Shown: in pieces, positions 32,250-42,448 of the stretch
Layout of the letters: each line of letters opens with the position of its first letter
Numbering within the stretch: the first letter of the stretch is position 1
Origin: an uncultured Eubacterium sp.
GTDB lineage: Bacteria > Bacillota > Clostridia > Oscillospirales > Acutalibacteraceae
Reading direction: 5' to 3'
NCBI GenBank assembly: GCA_944380545.1
Contig: CALWHV010000007.1
Span: 62,001-126,000, forward strand
DNA length: 64,000 nt
The notes under the pieces: model-generated
Databases searched by the model: none
What the model was told of the DNA's origin: nothing
What the model saw: only the letters and a program-made list of their open reading frames with translations
Program-made: the position numbers and the translations under genes

Positions 32250-33113
32250 TTAATAAGTGATATTATCAGTTGTGATATAGCGAACGCCGAGGGAGGCGAG
32301 GCGGTCGAGCGCTTCGGTGGAATCAACCGTCCACGCGCCGACGGTGAGGCCGGAATCGACGCATTTTTTGATCATCTCATCCGTGTTTGCTTCCTTTGCA
32401 AAATTGAAATCAATGCCGCAGCTTCCGCCGAGGTCGAGCGCCATTTCAATGCTTTCGTCCGTTATCTCCTGCACAAGGTACCAGCAGGGAGCGTTTGTAA
32501 GCGCGCGCATTGCGGTAAGCGCTTCATAATGGAAGCTGATATAGACGGGCTCCAGCGCGGGATACTGCGCAAGCATATCCACTATCTCGCCGTAATGCTC
32601 GGTGTTGTTGGCGCTTTTAAGCTCTATTACGGGCGCCATACCGTATTTTTCGCAGATATCAAGATACTCCTCAAGCGTGCACATTTTAAGCTTGGGGTAA
32701 TCCTCTATATTTGAGCCGTTATTGACCGTTTCCGCTGCAAGCTCATCATAGGTCTTGTTCTCCACAAAGCTGAGCTCGCCGGTCATCCTGTATGTAACGG
32801 GGTCGTGGTGGATGACCCAAACGCCGTCCGCCGTGCGGTAAACATCGCACTCGGCGCCGTAGTAGCCCGCCTTGCCCGCCTCCTCATACGCGGGAGCGGT
32901 GTTTTCCGGCGCAACAGCCCTGAAGCCGCGGTGCGCCACAAGCTCAACCTGCTGCGAGGTCTGCAAAACCGTGTAGTCCGGCGTTTTGCAATACCAGTTC
33001 AGCGCAGCAACGCCGGCGATCACTACAAGAACTATAAGCGCCAGAAGCACGCTGAGCACGATTATAACGACCTTTTTCTTTTTGCTCATCTTCTTTTTTG
33101 CGGTTTCACTCAT
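32250..33113 (-). CDS. Membrane-anchored glycerophosphodiester phosphodiesterase
   Basis: A 287-residue GDPD-fold enzyme that hydrolyses glycerophosphodiesters to glycerol-3-phosphate. A basic start (MSETAKKKMSKKKK) and one transmembrane helix (about 15-38) place the domain outside. The catalytic core is canonical: VAHRGFRAVAPENTAPAYEEA, then GAECDVYRTADGVWVIHHDPVTYR, and KLKMCTLEEYLDICEKYG and VIELKS. The C-terminal GAWTVDSTEALDRLASLGVRYITTD is typical. It overlaps the nitroreductase gene by 8 bp; a second GDPD lies two genes upstream. Confidence 0.9.
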   Translation of the reverse strand: MSETAKKKMSKKKKVVIIVLSVLLALIVLVVIAGVAALNWYCKTPDYTVLQTSQQVELVAHRGFRAVAPENTAPAYEEAGKAGYYGAECDVYRTADGVWVIHHDPVTYRMTGELSFVENKTYDELAAETVNNGSNIEDYPKLKMCTLEEYLDICEKYGMAPVIELKSANNTEHYGEIVDMLAQYPALEPVYISFHYEALTAMRALTNAPCWYLVQEITDESIEMALDLGGSCGIDFNFAKEANTDEMIKKCVDSGLTVGAWTVDSTEALDRLASLGVRYITTDNITY

Positions 33114-33894
33114 TGCCTTTTTCCTCCTCTTCGGCCTGATTTTGCCCCTTTTCGGGGAATTTTATTATGCGCTCGTTATCAATAACGAAGCTGCCGTTTA
33201 TCCATTCGCCCTTAACGCCCCTTGCGCTCATACCGAGCTTAAAATGGAGCTGGGCGATACCGAAATCAATGCTTTTATCGGAATAAGGGTCCTCTACCGA
33301 CGCGCTTATTTTGCCGTTTTCGTATCTGAATTTGACGGGGCGGCGATTGACGGAGCTGGGCGCCTTTTCCACAAGGCGCATTGCAAAAACGATATCCTCC
33401 GGCAGCTTTCTGTCGCACGCGTCAAACATCTTTTGATACGGCTTGCACTTTTTGTGGGTGGTGTTGTACATCACCTTTTCCTTAAGGCTTTTGGAGGGCG
33501 AAACATTGCCGAGGCAGATGACGCAGTAAAGCCTTACGCCCTTGGGAAGGTCGAGCCGCTCAAGCACCTTGTTTTCATTGAAGGTGCCTACCCAGCAGGT
33601 GCCGACGCCGTGATAGGCGCACTGAAGCACGATCATCTCGCCCCAATAGCCGCATTTTTCGCGCGCCTGTACGGTATCGGGGCCGCAAACGGCTATAAGG
33701 CTTGTCATCCCCGAATGGAGATTGAAGGCGAAGCGGGCGTCGTCCATAAAGAAAAAGGAGAGTCCCGCCTTTTCATTTACATAATCAATAAGATCACGCA
33801 CGACCTGCTTTACCTCAGGCGAAAGCGCGCTGCTTTTATATGTGCGCCGCGAGCAACGCATATCTATGGCTTTAAGATATTCCTCGTTTGTCAT
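33106..33894 (-). CDS. Nitroreductase family protein (TM1586 type)
   Basis: A 262-residue FMN-dependent oxidoreductase. The N-terminus AIDMRCSRRTYKSSALSPE is the family's flavin-phosphate motif, followed by GYWGEMIVLQCAYHGVGTCWVGTF. The C-terminal KAPSSVNRRPVKFRYENGKIS and DFGIAQLHFKLGMSARGVKGEW match the TM1586-type nitroreductase in which two half-domains are fused. Substrate is unknown. It is wedged between two GDPD genes with almost no spacing, so all three are co-transcribed. Confidence 0.85.
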   Translation of the reverse strand: MTNEEYLKAIDMRCSRRTYKSSALSPEVKQVVRDLIDYVNEKAGLSFFFMDDARFAFNLHSGMTSLIAVCGPDTVQAREKCGYWGEMIVLQCAYHGVGTCWVGTFNENKVLERLDLPKGVRLYCVICLGNVSPSKSLKEKVMYNTTHKKCKPYQKMFDACDRKLPEDIVFAMRLVEKAPSSVNRRPVKFRYENGKISASVEDPYSDKSIDFGIAQLHFKLGMSARGVKGEWINGSFVIDNERIIKFPEKGQNQAEEEEKGNE

Positions 33895-33897
33895 GCG

Positions 33898-34734
33898 CTA
33901 TTCCCCCCAATTATCTATTACCGACATAAGCTTTTCGTATTCCTTTGTGGTGATATTGTCCGGCTTTAAAACGAGCATACGCTTCATCTCGTATTTATTA
34001 TTGACCGTCCACACCGAAAGCTTGTAGCCGTTATCGTGCAGCAGGTTAGAAAGAGTGGCGCAGGCGTATTTATAATTGCAGTTGATGCCCACGGCTCCCG
34101 TCTGCTCAAGCAGCTGCAAAATCTTCTGCTTATAATCCGCGGTGAATATTTTTATGCGCGAGGGCTGGCAGTTGAGATAATAATCCATACCGGCGCAGGC
34201 GGATTCGCGCAGCGCGGGAAGATTCATCTGGTCTATCCCCGTTAAAAACGCCCTACTCAAAAGATTATACTGCACAAGCATATCGTGAAGGCTGTTGAGC
34301 GTGCGGGTTTCCTTGATGTCAAGATTTATAAGGCAATCGTCGTTTGCAAGAAGCTCAAACACCTTTGAAAGCTCCGTGCCCTCATTGTTCATAACAACGA
34401 TATCGTGGCTTATGACGAGCGTTTTATCCGGACGCTGGCGGATGTCGATCTCAATGATCTCAACATTGTTTTCTATTGCCGCCCGCACGGATTCAAGCGA
34501 ATTTTCGGGAGTGTCAAACGCACCCGTGTGCGCGGTTATCGTAAATCCGTCCACAAAGCTCAGGGTCCTTTCATCATAGCTTTTATTGATGGCGTAAACG
34601 GTGACGCCCACAACAAGGCACACGGATATGAGGAAGGACACCACCTGATAGCTGAAATGCTTTGCCCAGGTGGGGGTCATATTCCGCTTTAAAAATCTTT
34701 TGAATTTCTGCCAGCGGGTCAATCCCTGCGCCAT
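33898..34734 (-). CDS. Membrane-anchored GDPD-family protein with variant active site
   Basis: A 278-residue protein similar to the GDPD at 32250. A basic start (RWQKFKRFLKRNMTPTW) and one transmembrane helix (about 27-50) anchor it. The domain has TITAHTGAFDTPENSLESV, so the usual HRG is HTG: the Arg that contacts phosphate is Thr. IIEIDIRQRPDKTLVISHD keeps the ExD and HD residues. It may be altered in substrate or activity. Start chosen at ATG 34732-34734 after AGAGGT; an adjacent TTG is less likely. It starts the GDPD-nitroreductase-GDPD operon after guaB. Confidence 0.78.
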   Translation of the reverse strand: MAQGLTRWQKFKRFLKRNMTPTWAKHFSYQVVSFLISVCLVVGVTVYAINKSYDERTLSFVDGFTITAHTGAFDTPENSLESVRAAIENNVEIIEIDIRQRPDKTLVISHDIVVMNNEGTELSKVFELLANDDCLINLDIKETRTLNSLHDMLVQYNLLSRAFLTGIDQMNLPALRESACAGMDYYLNCQPSRIKIFTADYKQKILQLLEQTGAVGINCNYKYACATLSNLLHDNGYKLSVWTVNNKYEMKRMLVLKPDNITTKEYEKLMSVIDNWGE

Positions 34735-34754
34735 CAAAAAAACCTCTAATCAAA

Positions 34755-34788
34755 ACGGGGCATCAAACGCAACCGTTTAACGCCCCGT
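34755..34788 (-). terminator. Terminator downstream of guaB
   Basis: Arms ACGGGGC (34755-34761) and GCCCCGT (34782-34788) with an extended inner AAACG/CGTTT pairing, then TTTTGATT on the minus strand. The T-run is modest, so some read-through into the GDPD operon is possible. Confidence 0.6.
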
Positions 34789-34796
34789 AAATAATA

Positions 34797-36337
<1,541 letters not shown>

Positions 36338-36341
<4 letters not shown>

Positions 36342-36871
36342 GAGTTATTTTGCAGACGCTCCACACTTTCAACGATTTCTTCAACGGTTTTTTCAATAGA
36401 GTTTGCGCCGCAGTCAATCGTTATATCCGCATATTTTTCATAAAGGGGCAGCCGCTCGGCATACATATCGTCAAGCGTTTCGCCCTTTTCGAGCACGATT
36501 CCGCGGGTGGAAAGATTTTTGATGCGCCGCTTCATCTCCTCAAGGCTTAAATGAAGATAAATCACCGTGCCGCCGCTTTTGAGGTGGCGCATCGCCTTTT
36601 CGCTGTAAACCACGCTGCCGCCGGTGGCGATGACCGTGCCCTTTATATCGAGCGAGAGCACCGCTGCCTCCTCCGCCCTTTTGAACTCGGCGGTGCCTTT
36701 TTCGTTTATTATCTGCTGCAGGCGCTTATTTTCCATATTCTGGATAAGCAGATCCGTGTCGAAAAAATTTTTCAGCAGCAGCTTTGCGGCAAGCACGCCG
36801 CAGGTGGATTTGCCTGCGCCGGGCATACCGATAAGAACTATATTGCTTTCGTTTAAAATCGGATACGCCAT
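36338..36871 (-). CDS. aroK: Shikimate kinase
   Basis: Phosphorylates shikimate at O3 in the chorismate pathway. The 177-residue protein has Walker A LIGMPGAGKST, the substrate Asp in FFDTDLLIQ, GTVIATGGSVVYS, and the LID region RIKNLSTRGIVLEKGETLDDMYAERLPLYEKYADITID. Start chosen at ATG 36869-36871, overlapping the nth stop codon as TGATG, so the two are coupled; a longer reading from upstream would sit inside nth. It is the only aromatic-pathway gene in the window. Confidence 0.9.
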
Positions 36872-37503
36872 CACTTTACACCCGCCCTTTTGCAAACGCC
36901 GGCAAGCGGACATTCGCCGCAGCGCGGGCTTCTTGCCGTGCAGATATCGCGCCCGAACAGCACGATCCTGTGGCAGAAATCGGAGCTCTCGGACGGCTCC
37001 AGCAGCTTTTTTAGCTGAAATTCTATCTTTTTGGGGTCTTTTTCCTTAACAAGGCCGAGGCGGTTTGATATTCTGATGCAGTGCGTATCCACCACGACTG
37101 CGGGCTTTGAGTAAACATCGCCGAGGATGAGATTCGCCGTTTTTCTGCCCACGCCGGGCACGGTGAGCAGCTCCTCCATATTATCCGGCACTCTGCCGCC
37201 GAAATCCCCTAATATCTTTTGCGCCGCCGCAACTATTGATTTTGCCTTGCTTTTATAAAAGCCGCAGGAATATATGTATTTTTCAACCTCCGCCACATCC
37301 GCCGCGGCCATATCGCTAATGGTTTTATACCGCTCAAAAAGCGCGGGGGTAACAAGATTCACGCGCGCGTCCGTACACTGCGCGGAGAGGCGAACGGCAA
37401 CAAGAAGCTGAAACGGGTCGCTGTACTCAAGCGAGCAGACTGCATCGGGATAAAGCTCCTTTAAAGCCTGAACCGCCGCTGCCGCAATTTCCTTTTTTGT
37501 CAT
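36871..37503 (-). CDS. nth: Endonuclease III
   Basis: Bifunctional DNA glycosylase/AP lyase that removes oxidised pyrimidines. The 210-residue protein shows the helix-hairpin-helix LLTVPGVGRKTANLILG with the catalytic Lys, VVVDTHCIRISNRLGLV with the catalytic Asp, and the C-terminal iron-sulfur ligands C-x6-C-x2-C-x5-C in CTARSPRCGECPLAGVC. Length is standard. It lies between rarA and aroK in a run of housekeeping genes with short gaps. Confidence 0.95.
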   Translation of the reverse strand: MTKKEIAAAAVQALKELYPDAVCSLEYSDPFQLLVAVRLSAQCTDARVNLVTPALFERYKTISDMAAADVAEVEKYIYSCGFYKSKAKSIVAAAQKILGDFGGRVPDNMEELLTVPGVGRKTANLILGDVYSKPAVVVDTHCIRISNRLGLVKEKDPKKIEFQLKKLLEPSESSDFCHRIVLFGRDICTARSPRCGECPLAGVCKRAGVK

Positions 37504-37518
37504 ATTCTCCTCCGTTTG

Positions 37519-38790
37519 TCATTTGCGCTCTTTTTTTATCTTTTGCCAGTAGGCCGCAAACGACTGCTCGTTTTTATTCTCGCCGGGCTTGTAATAGACG
37601 GCGTTTTTCAGCTCGTCCGGCAGGTACTGCTGCTCTACCCAGTGATTTTCAAATTCGTGGGGATAAAGGTAAAACTGGCCTTTCACCTCTGCGTCCTCCC
37701 CGTCAAAATGCTTGTTTTGAAGCGCGCGCGGAACTGCGCCGTACCTGCCGCTTCTTACATCGCTTAAAGCGGAATCTATCGCTATGACGCCGGAATTGCT
37801 TTTAGGCGCCGAGGCAACAAGGATAACGGCGTCCGCCAGCGGGATCCTCGCCTCCGGCAGACCGACTGCAAGCGCAGTATCCACCGCCGCCTTGACAATC
37901 GGGATTATCTGCGGATAGGCAAGCCCCACATCCTCCGCCGCGCAGACGAGCAGCCTGCGGCACGCGGACGGAAGATCCCCCGCCTCAAGCAGGCGCGCAA
38001 GATAATGCAGCGCGGCGTTTGCATCGGAGCCGCGAAGGCTCTTTTGGTAGGCGGAGATGATGTCGTAATGCTCGTCGCCCTCCCTGTCGTACTTAACGGA
38101 GCTTGACTGTGAAAGCTCAGCCGCGCTTTGGGCGGTGATATGCCGCCTGCCGTTTTCAATCGGCGCGGTGAAATAGCAGTTTTCCGCGCTGTTGAGCGCT
38201 TTTCGCACATCGCCCGAACAGCCGACGGCTATTTTTTTTAGCGCGTCCTCGTCAATATCCGCCTCCACGCCGTTTTCCTTTGAAAGGATGTCAAGCCCGC
38301 GGCGCACGGCTGGGATTATGTTCTGCCATTCAACGCTTTTGAACTCAAACACCGTTGAGCGCGAGAGCACGGCGGGATATATGTAAAAATACGGATTTTC
38401 CGTGGTGGAGGCTATCAGCGTTATGCGCCCGTCCTCTATATACTCAAGCAGGCTCTGCTGCTGGCGCTTATTGAAATACTGGATCTCGTCCAGATACAGC
38501 AGCACGCCGTTTACAGTTTCAAAGGTGTCCAGCTCGGAAACTATCTCTTTGATATCCTTTGTGGAGGCGTTCGTGCCGTTGAGCCGGCGCAGCGCCTTAT
38601 TTGTTTTTCTGGCGATTATTGAAGCCACGGTTGTTTTGCCCGTGCCGGAGGGGCCGTAAAAAATCAGGTTCGGGATATTGCCGCTTTCTATCAGATTATA
38701 AAGCGGCCTGCCCGGCGCAAGCAGATGGCGCTGGCCCACAACATCCGAAAGCTGCGTGGGGCGTATTCTTGAAGCAAGCGGATCGTTCAC
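37519..38790 (-). CDS. rarA: Replication-associated recombination protein A (RarA/MgsA)
   Basis: A clamp-loader-like AAA+ ATPase that acts at stalled replication forks. The 423 residues begin RIRPTQLSDVVGQRHLL, with Walker A FYGPSGTGKTTVAS, Walker B LLYLDEIQYFNKRQQ, sensor 1 LIASTTENP and the arginine finger region YPAVLSRSTVFEF. The C-terminal tetramerisation region contains DVGLAYPQIIPIVKAA and YPHEFENHWVEQQYLP. Its ATG overlaps the queH stop by 4 bp. All core motifs are intact. Confidence 0.94.
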   Translation of the reverse strand: MNDPLASRIRPTQLSDVVGQRHLLAPGRPLYNLIESGNIPNLIFYGPSGTGKTTVASIIARKTNKALRRLNGTNASTKDIKEIVSELDTFETVNGVLLYLDEIQYFNKRQQQSLLEYIEDGRITLIASTTENPYFYIYPAVLSRSTVFEFKSVEWQNIIPAVRRGLDILSKENGVEADIDEDALKKIAVGCSGDVRKALNSAENCYFTAPIENGRRHITAQSAAELSQSSSVKYDREGDEHYDIISAYQKSLRGSDANAALHYLARLLEAGDLPSACRRLLVCAAEDVGLAYPQIIPIVKAAVDTALAVGLPEARIPLADAVILVASAPKSNSGVIAIDSALSDVRSGRYGAVPRALQNKHFDGEDAEVKGQFYLYPHEFENHWVEQQYLPDELKNAVYYKPGENKNEQSFAAYWQKIKKERK

Positions 38791-39422
38791 TTTCGTAGCC
38801 TCCTTTTCTCCGCCTCGGCGCGCGAAAAGGCGCAGCCGCAGAAATCCTGGCGGTAAAGATTATATTGATGCGAAAGCTCTATCGAGCGCTTGTAGCCCTC
38901 TTTTTTCTTGAAATCGGAAGGAAGCCAGGCAACGCCGTATTTTTCGGCAGCCTCATATCCTATCTCGTTGAGCTTTTCGGAGTTTTTTAGCGGGCTTATC
39001 GTAAGAGTTGTGCAGAAATAGTCAAAACCCCTTTCCTTTGCAAGGCGCGCCGTTTCCTCAAGGCGCAGCCGATAGCACCTGAAGCAGCGCTCGCCGCCCT
39101 CCGGACAATCCTCAAGCCCCTTTGAAATATCAAGAAAGCGTGAATAATCGTACTGCCCCGCTATGAGCTTTACGCCGCCCTCAAGCGGCAGCTCGGAAAG
39201 CAGGCGCTCCTCCTCGGCAAGGCGCTTTTCAAACTCGCTTTGCGGAGAGATATTGGGGTTAAAATAAAACACGGTGATATCAAAATGCCCGCTGAGATAT
39301 TCAAGGCACGCGCTTGAGCAGGGCGCGCAGCAGGCATGAAGCAAAAGAGAGGGCATAATATGCTCTCTCTTATTTTTATCCATTATTGATTGAGTTTTAA
39401 GCGAATAATTTATCTTGTTCAT
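38787..39422 (-). CDS. queH: Epoxyqueuosine reductase QueH
   Basis: Catalyses the last step of queuosine biosynthesis in tRNA, reduction of epoxyqueuosine. It has the cysteine-rich motifs of the QueH family: LLHACCAPCSSACLEYL, ERCFRCYRLRLEETARLA and YRQDFCGCAFS, with ISPLKNSEKLNEIG between. These bind an iron-sulfur cluster and second metal. The reading from 39422 gives 211 residues; later ATGs at about residues 14 and 23 (just before PSLLLHACCAPC) would make the more common length, and no start has a strong ribosome binding site, so the 5' end is uncertain. Overlaps rarA. Confidence 0.9.
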   Translation of the reverse strand: MNKINYSLKTQSIMDKNKREHIMPSLLLHACCAPCSSACLEYLSGHFDITVFYFNPNISPQSEFEKRLAEEERLLSELPLEGGVKLIAGQYDYSRFLDISKGLEDCPEGGERCFRCYRLRLEETARLAKERGFDYFCTTLTISPLKNSEKLNEIGYEAAEKYGVAWLPSDFKKKEGYKRSIELSHQYNLYRQDFCGCAFSRAEAEKRRLRK

Positions 39423-39423
39423 A

Positions 39424-40890
39424 TCATTTACTCAGATAGTTTTTGGGATTTACCCTTTCGCCGCCGACCCTTATCTCAAAATGGCAGTGCGGGCCGGTTG
39501 AATTGCCTGTTGAGCCGGATTTTGCTATCTGCTGGCCCTTATAGACGCTGTCGCCAGGGGAGACGAGGATCTCTGAATTATGGGCGTAAAGGGTGAACAC
39601 CTCTTTGCCGTTTGAATCCGTGCCGTGATAGATAAGGATATAATGGCCGTAGCTGTAATCAAGGCGCTTGACGCCCGCCACAACGCCCTTTTGCGCGGCA
39701 ACGATCTTGCTGCCGGTGGGGCAGGGATAATCTATTCCGCCGTGATAGGAGCCGTTGCTGTAGTTCGGGAAGCCGGCGGAAACCGTGTAGTGCCCCGGCG
39801 CGGGATAGGTCATATTATAAACGCCGTCCGACTTATTATAAACATCGGTGTCGCTGTAAATTATCGTTGGGGTCTCGCTGCGGTCGCCCGTTGTGAAATC
39901 CGAAACCTCGTCCGGCGAGATGATGCCGTTCATAAGGTCCTCTATCTGCTGCTGGGCGGCGGCGGAGAGAGCGGCGTCCTCATTCCTGTATTCGGTGTAC
40001 ATACCTGTCTGCGCGGTGAGCAGGGCAAAGAGCTGGTCGCTTTCCGCCTTATCCTGGGCAAGCGTTATCTTCTTTGCCGCGATATCCTCCTGCGTTTGGG
40101 TGAGCGACTGCTGCTTGTATTCAAGCTCCGTTTGCTGCGAAAGCAGGGTAAGATTCATATTATCAAGCGCGGCCTTTTTTTCGTTGAGGTCTGATTCGCG
40201 CTCAAGTATTGCTGCGGTCTGCTGCTGAATATCCTGCATAAGCTCGGCGTCGCTCTTTGAAACCGCCTTTATCATCTCGTATCTTGTGAGCAGGCTTGAT
40301 ATATCGTTGCAGGTGAGCAGCGCGGTGAGCAGATTATAATTCCCAGATATGTAGATTGCGCGCATACGAAGGCAATACGCGTCATACTTTGCCTGGAACA
40401 GGCGGTTGAGCTCGTCGAGCTCAGCCTGCACGGCGGAAACCTGCGCCTGCAGCGCGGTGACCTGCACCATATTTTCCTCTATGCTTTTCTGAAGCGCCTT
40501 GATATCCTCCTCATACGCCACCACCTGCTCGTCAAGCACGGTTAGCTGGCGGTTGAGAACGCCTATCTTTTCATCGAGCGCGTTTATATACTCCTCCGTA
40601 TCCTTGCTGGTTGCGGAAAGAGAATCAAGCTTATCGAGCGCCTTTTGGAGGTCGGCGTCAAGCAGCGCCTTCTGCTCCTCAAGCTTTTTGCGAGCTTCCT
40701 CGCGCTTTTGCTCCTCTGTGAGCTGGGGAGCCGTTGTGCTCTCCTGCTCGCCCTGCTGCGCTGCCGCGGCTGCGTTTTGAACCGCGCTGCCCGCGGCGGG
40801 CACGACCGCCGGAGAAAGCGGAGTGAGCGCCATTACTGCTGCAAGCGATGCGCTGAAAAGCTTTATCATTCGTTTCTTTTGCTTTTGCAT
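39424..40890 (-). CDS. Coiled-coil M23 metallopeptidase, FtsEX-linked paralogue 1
   Basis: A 488-residue exported peptidoglycan endopeptidase. A signal peptide (about 1-40) is followed by a Gln/Glu-rich coiled coil to residue 300 (KALDKLDSLSATSKDTEEYI, YISGNYNLLTALLTCNDISSLLTRYEMIKAVSKSD), like EnvC/PcsB. The C-terminal M23 domain has the zinc ligands in YHGGIDYPCPTGSK and GPHCHFEIRV. Such proteins cut peptidoglycan when activated by FtsEX through the coiled coil. It is the third of three tandem paralogues downstream of ftsEX, and immediately precedes queH. Confidence 0.88.
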   Translation of the reverse strand: MQKQKKRMIKLFSASLAAVMALTPLSPAVVPAAGSAVQNAAAAAQQGEQESTTAPQLTEEQKREEARKKLEEQKALLDADLQKALDKLDSLSATSKDTEEYINALDEKIGVLNRQLTVLDEQVVAYEEDIKALQKSIEENMVQVTALQAQVSAVQAELDELNRLFQAKYDAYCLRMRAIYISGNYNLLTALLTCNDISSLLTRYEMIKAVSKSDAELMQDIQQQTAAILERESDLNEKKAALDNMNLTLLSQQTELEYKQQSLTQTQEDIAAKKITLAQDKAESDQLFALLTAQTGMYTEYRNEDAALSAAAQQQIEDLMNGIISPDEVSDFTTGDRSETPTIIYSDTDVYNKSDGVYNMTYPAPGHYTVSAGFPNYSNGSYHGGIDYPCPTGSKIVAAQKGVVAGVKRLDYSYGHYILIYHGTDSNGKEVFTLYAHNSEILVSPGDSVYKGQQIAKSGSTGNSTGPHCHFEIRVGGERVNPKNYLSK

Positions 40891-40952
40891 TGGTTATCGA
40901 GACCTTTTTATAAATTTTTACCCTTAAAATCTGATATATCCTTTTAACTGCA

Positions 40953-42362
40953 TCACGGCAGATAGAGCGCCGGATTTTTGCAGGAGGAATAATTTGAACC
41001 GGGGGTGCGCACCTCAAAATGGCAGTGCGGGCCGGTGGAATTGCCTGTTGAGCCGGATTTTGCTATCTGCTGACCCTTTTCAACATGCTGCCCCTCTGAT
41101 ACGAGCCTTTCGGAATTATGCGCGTAAAGCGTATAAACGGGGTCGCCGGAGCTTGTTTTTTTATCGTGGCGGATAACGATGTATCTGCCGTAGCTTCTGT
41201 AAGAGCCGTCTGAATTCTTAAGATCCGCGCTGATGATAACGGTGCCGGATTCGGCGGCTACGACCTTGCTGCCGGAGGGGCAGCTGAAATCCGCGCCGCT
41301 GTGGCCGAAATACTCGCCGAAGCCGCAGGTTATGCGCGTTTGCGACGGCACGGGATAAGTGAGGCTTATCACCGAAGAGCCGGACGGGCGCGTGGTGGTA
41401 GTTGTGGTGGTGGTATCGTCATCCGAGGAGCCTGATGGGCGGGTCGTGGTGGTAGTAGTGGTGGTAGTGGTCTCCTCCTCGTACTTATCCGCCGCAGCCT
41501 CGATAGCGGCGTCCACCTCCGCCATAGCAGCCTTATTATCCTCAAGATATTCCGTGTAGTTGCCGGTCTCTATGCTGAGCTGATGGAGCAGCTCGTTTGC
41601 CTCGCCGCGCTCAACATCAAGCTCGCTCTTTTTTTCGGAGAGCTCCTGCTGCTTTTTTTCAAGCTCCGGCACGGCGCGCTCCAAAGAGAGCTTTGTTGTT
41701 TGAAGCTGAGTTTGGCTGAGCTGAAGCTCCGCGCGCTTTTGCGTTACGGCGTCTCTTGAAGCGGTTATCTCTGCGATCTCGGTGTTGATAGCGTCCAGCA
41801 GCTCGCCGTCCATACGCGAGATGCGGCGTATCATCTCAAGCCTTGTGAGAAACTGCGAAATATCGCTGCTTGTTATCAAAAACACAAGCATATTCGTTTC
41901 GCCGCTGATATACATAGCGCGCATACGCTTTGCAAACGCCTGATAAGTGCCGGAAAACTCCTGCTCCTTTGCAGCGCAGTCCGCCTCAAGCTCCGTTATC
42001 TGGGAGCCTATCGAGGCTATCTGCTTTTCGTTTTCCGAATACTGCGTTTCAAGCTGCTCTATGCGGCGCTTATCGTCGTCCGCCTCGCCGCTTACTATCT
42101 GATACTGCCTGTCAAGATAAGAAATCTTATCCGAAAGCGTGTCAAAATATTCCTGAGTGCCCGCCGACTGCTCGTTGAGCTCCTTAAGCTTGTTTTCCGC
42201 CTCTTTTATCTGCTGCTCAAGGCGAGCTTTTTCCTGCTGCGGAGTAAGCTGAGCCGCATATGCCGAGCGCGGCTGGACGCCCGCGGCAAAAGCAGCCGAA
42301 AAAACAAACAGTGAAGCCAATAAAACAGAAAGGCCTCCTTTTAACAACCCGTTTCGTTTCAT
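40953..42362 (-). CDS. Coiled-coil M23 metallopeptidase, FtsEX-linked paralogue 2, with Thr-rich linker
   Basis: A 469-residue paralogue of its neighbours. Signal peptide, a coiled coil to about residue 290 (YISGETNMLVFLITSSDISQFLTRLEMIRRISRMD), then a low-complexity linker in which two runs of eight or more Thr alternate with RPSGSS, and an M23 domain with FGHSGADFSCPSGSK and GPHCHFEVRT. The linker is encoded by short near-perfect repeats around 41385-41475. I prefer ATG 42360-42362; the longer GTG start coincides with the predicted transcript start. It has its own promoter, so it can be expressed apart from ftsEX. Confidence 0.87.
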   Translation of the reverse strand: MKRNGLLKGGLSVLLASLFVFSAAFAAGVQPRSAYAAQLTPQQEKARLEQQIKEAENKLKELNEQSAGTQEYFDTLSDKISYLDRQYQIVSGEADDDKRRIEQLETQYSENEKQIASIGSQITELEADCAAKEQEFSGTYQAFAKRMRAMYISGETNMLVFLITSSDISQFLTRLEMIRRISRMDGELLDAINTEIAEITASRDAVTQKRAELQLSQTQLQTTKLSLERAVPELEKKQQELSEKKSELDVERGEANELLHQLSIETGNYTEYLEDNKAAMAEVDAAIEAAADKYEEETTTTTTTTTTRPSGSSDDDTTTTTTTTRPSGSSVISLTYPVPSQTRITCGFGEYFGHSGADFSCPSGSKVVAAESGTVIISADLKNSDGSYRSYGRYIVIRHDKKTSSGDPVYTLYAHNSERLVSEGQHVEKGQQIAKSGSTGNSTGPHCHFEVRTPGSNYSSCKNPALYLP

Positions 42363-42376
42363 TGACTCCACTTCCC

Positions 42377-42405
42377 ATTATATAATAAATTAAACAAACT
42401 GTAAA
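42377..42405 (-). promoter_or_regulatory. Promoter before M23 paralogue 2
   Basis: TTTACA (42400-42405), 17-bp spacer, consensus TATAAT (42377-42382). The predicted transcript starts near 42370, leaving only about eight bases before the ATG. Confidence 0.7.
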
Positions 42406-42448
42406 TATTATTTACGATGATTTCATAAGTATTAAATTTTTGTAATAA

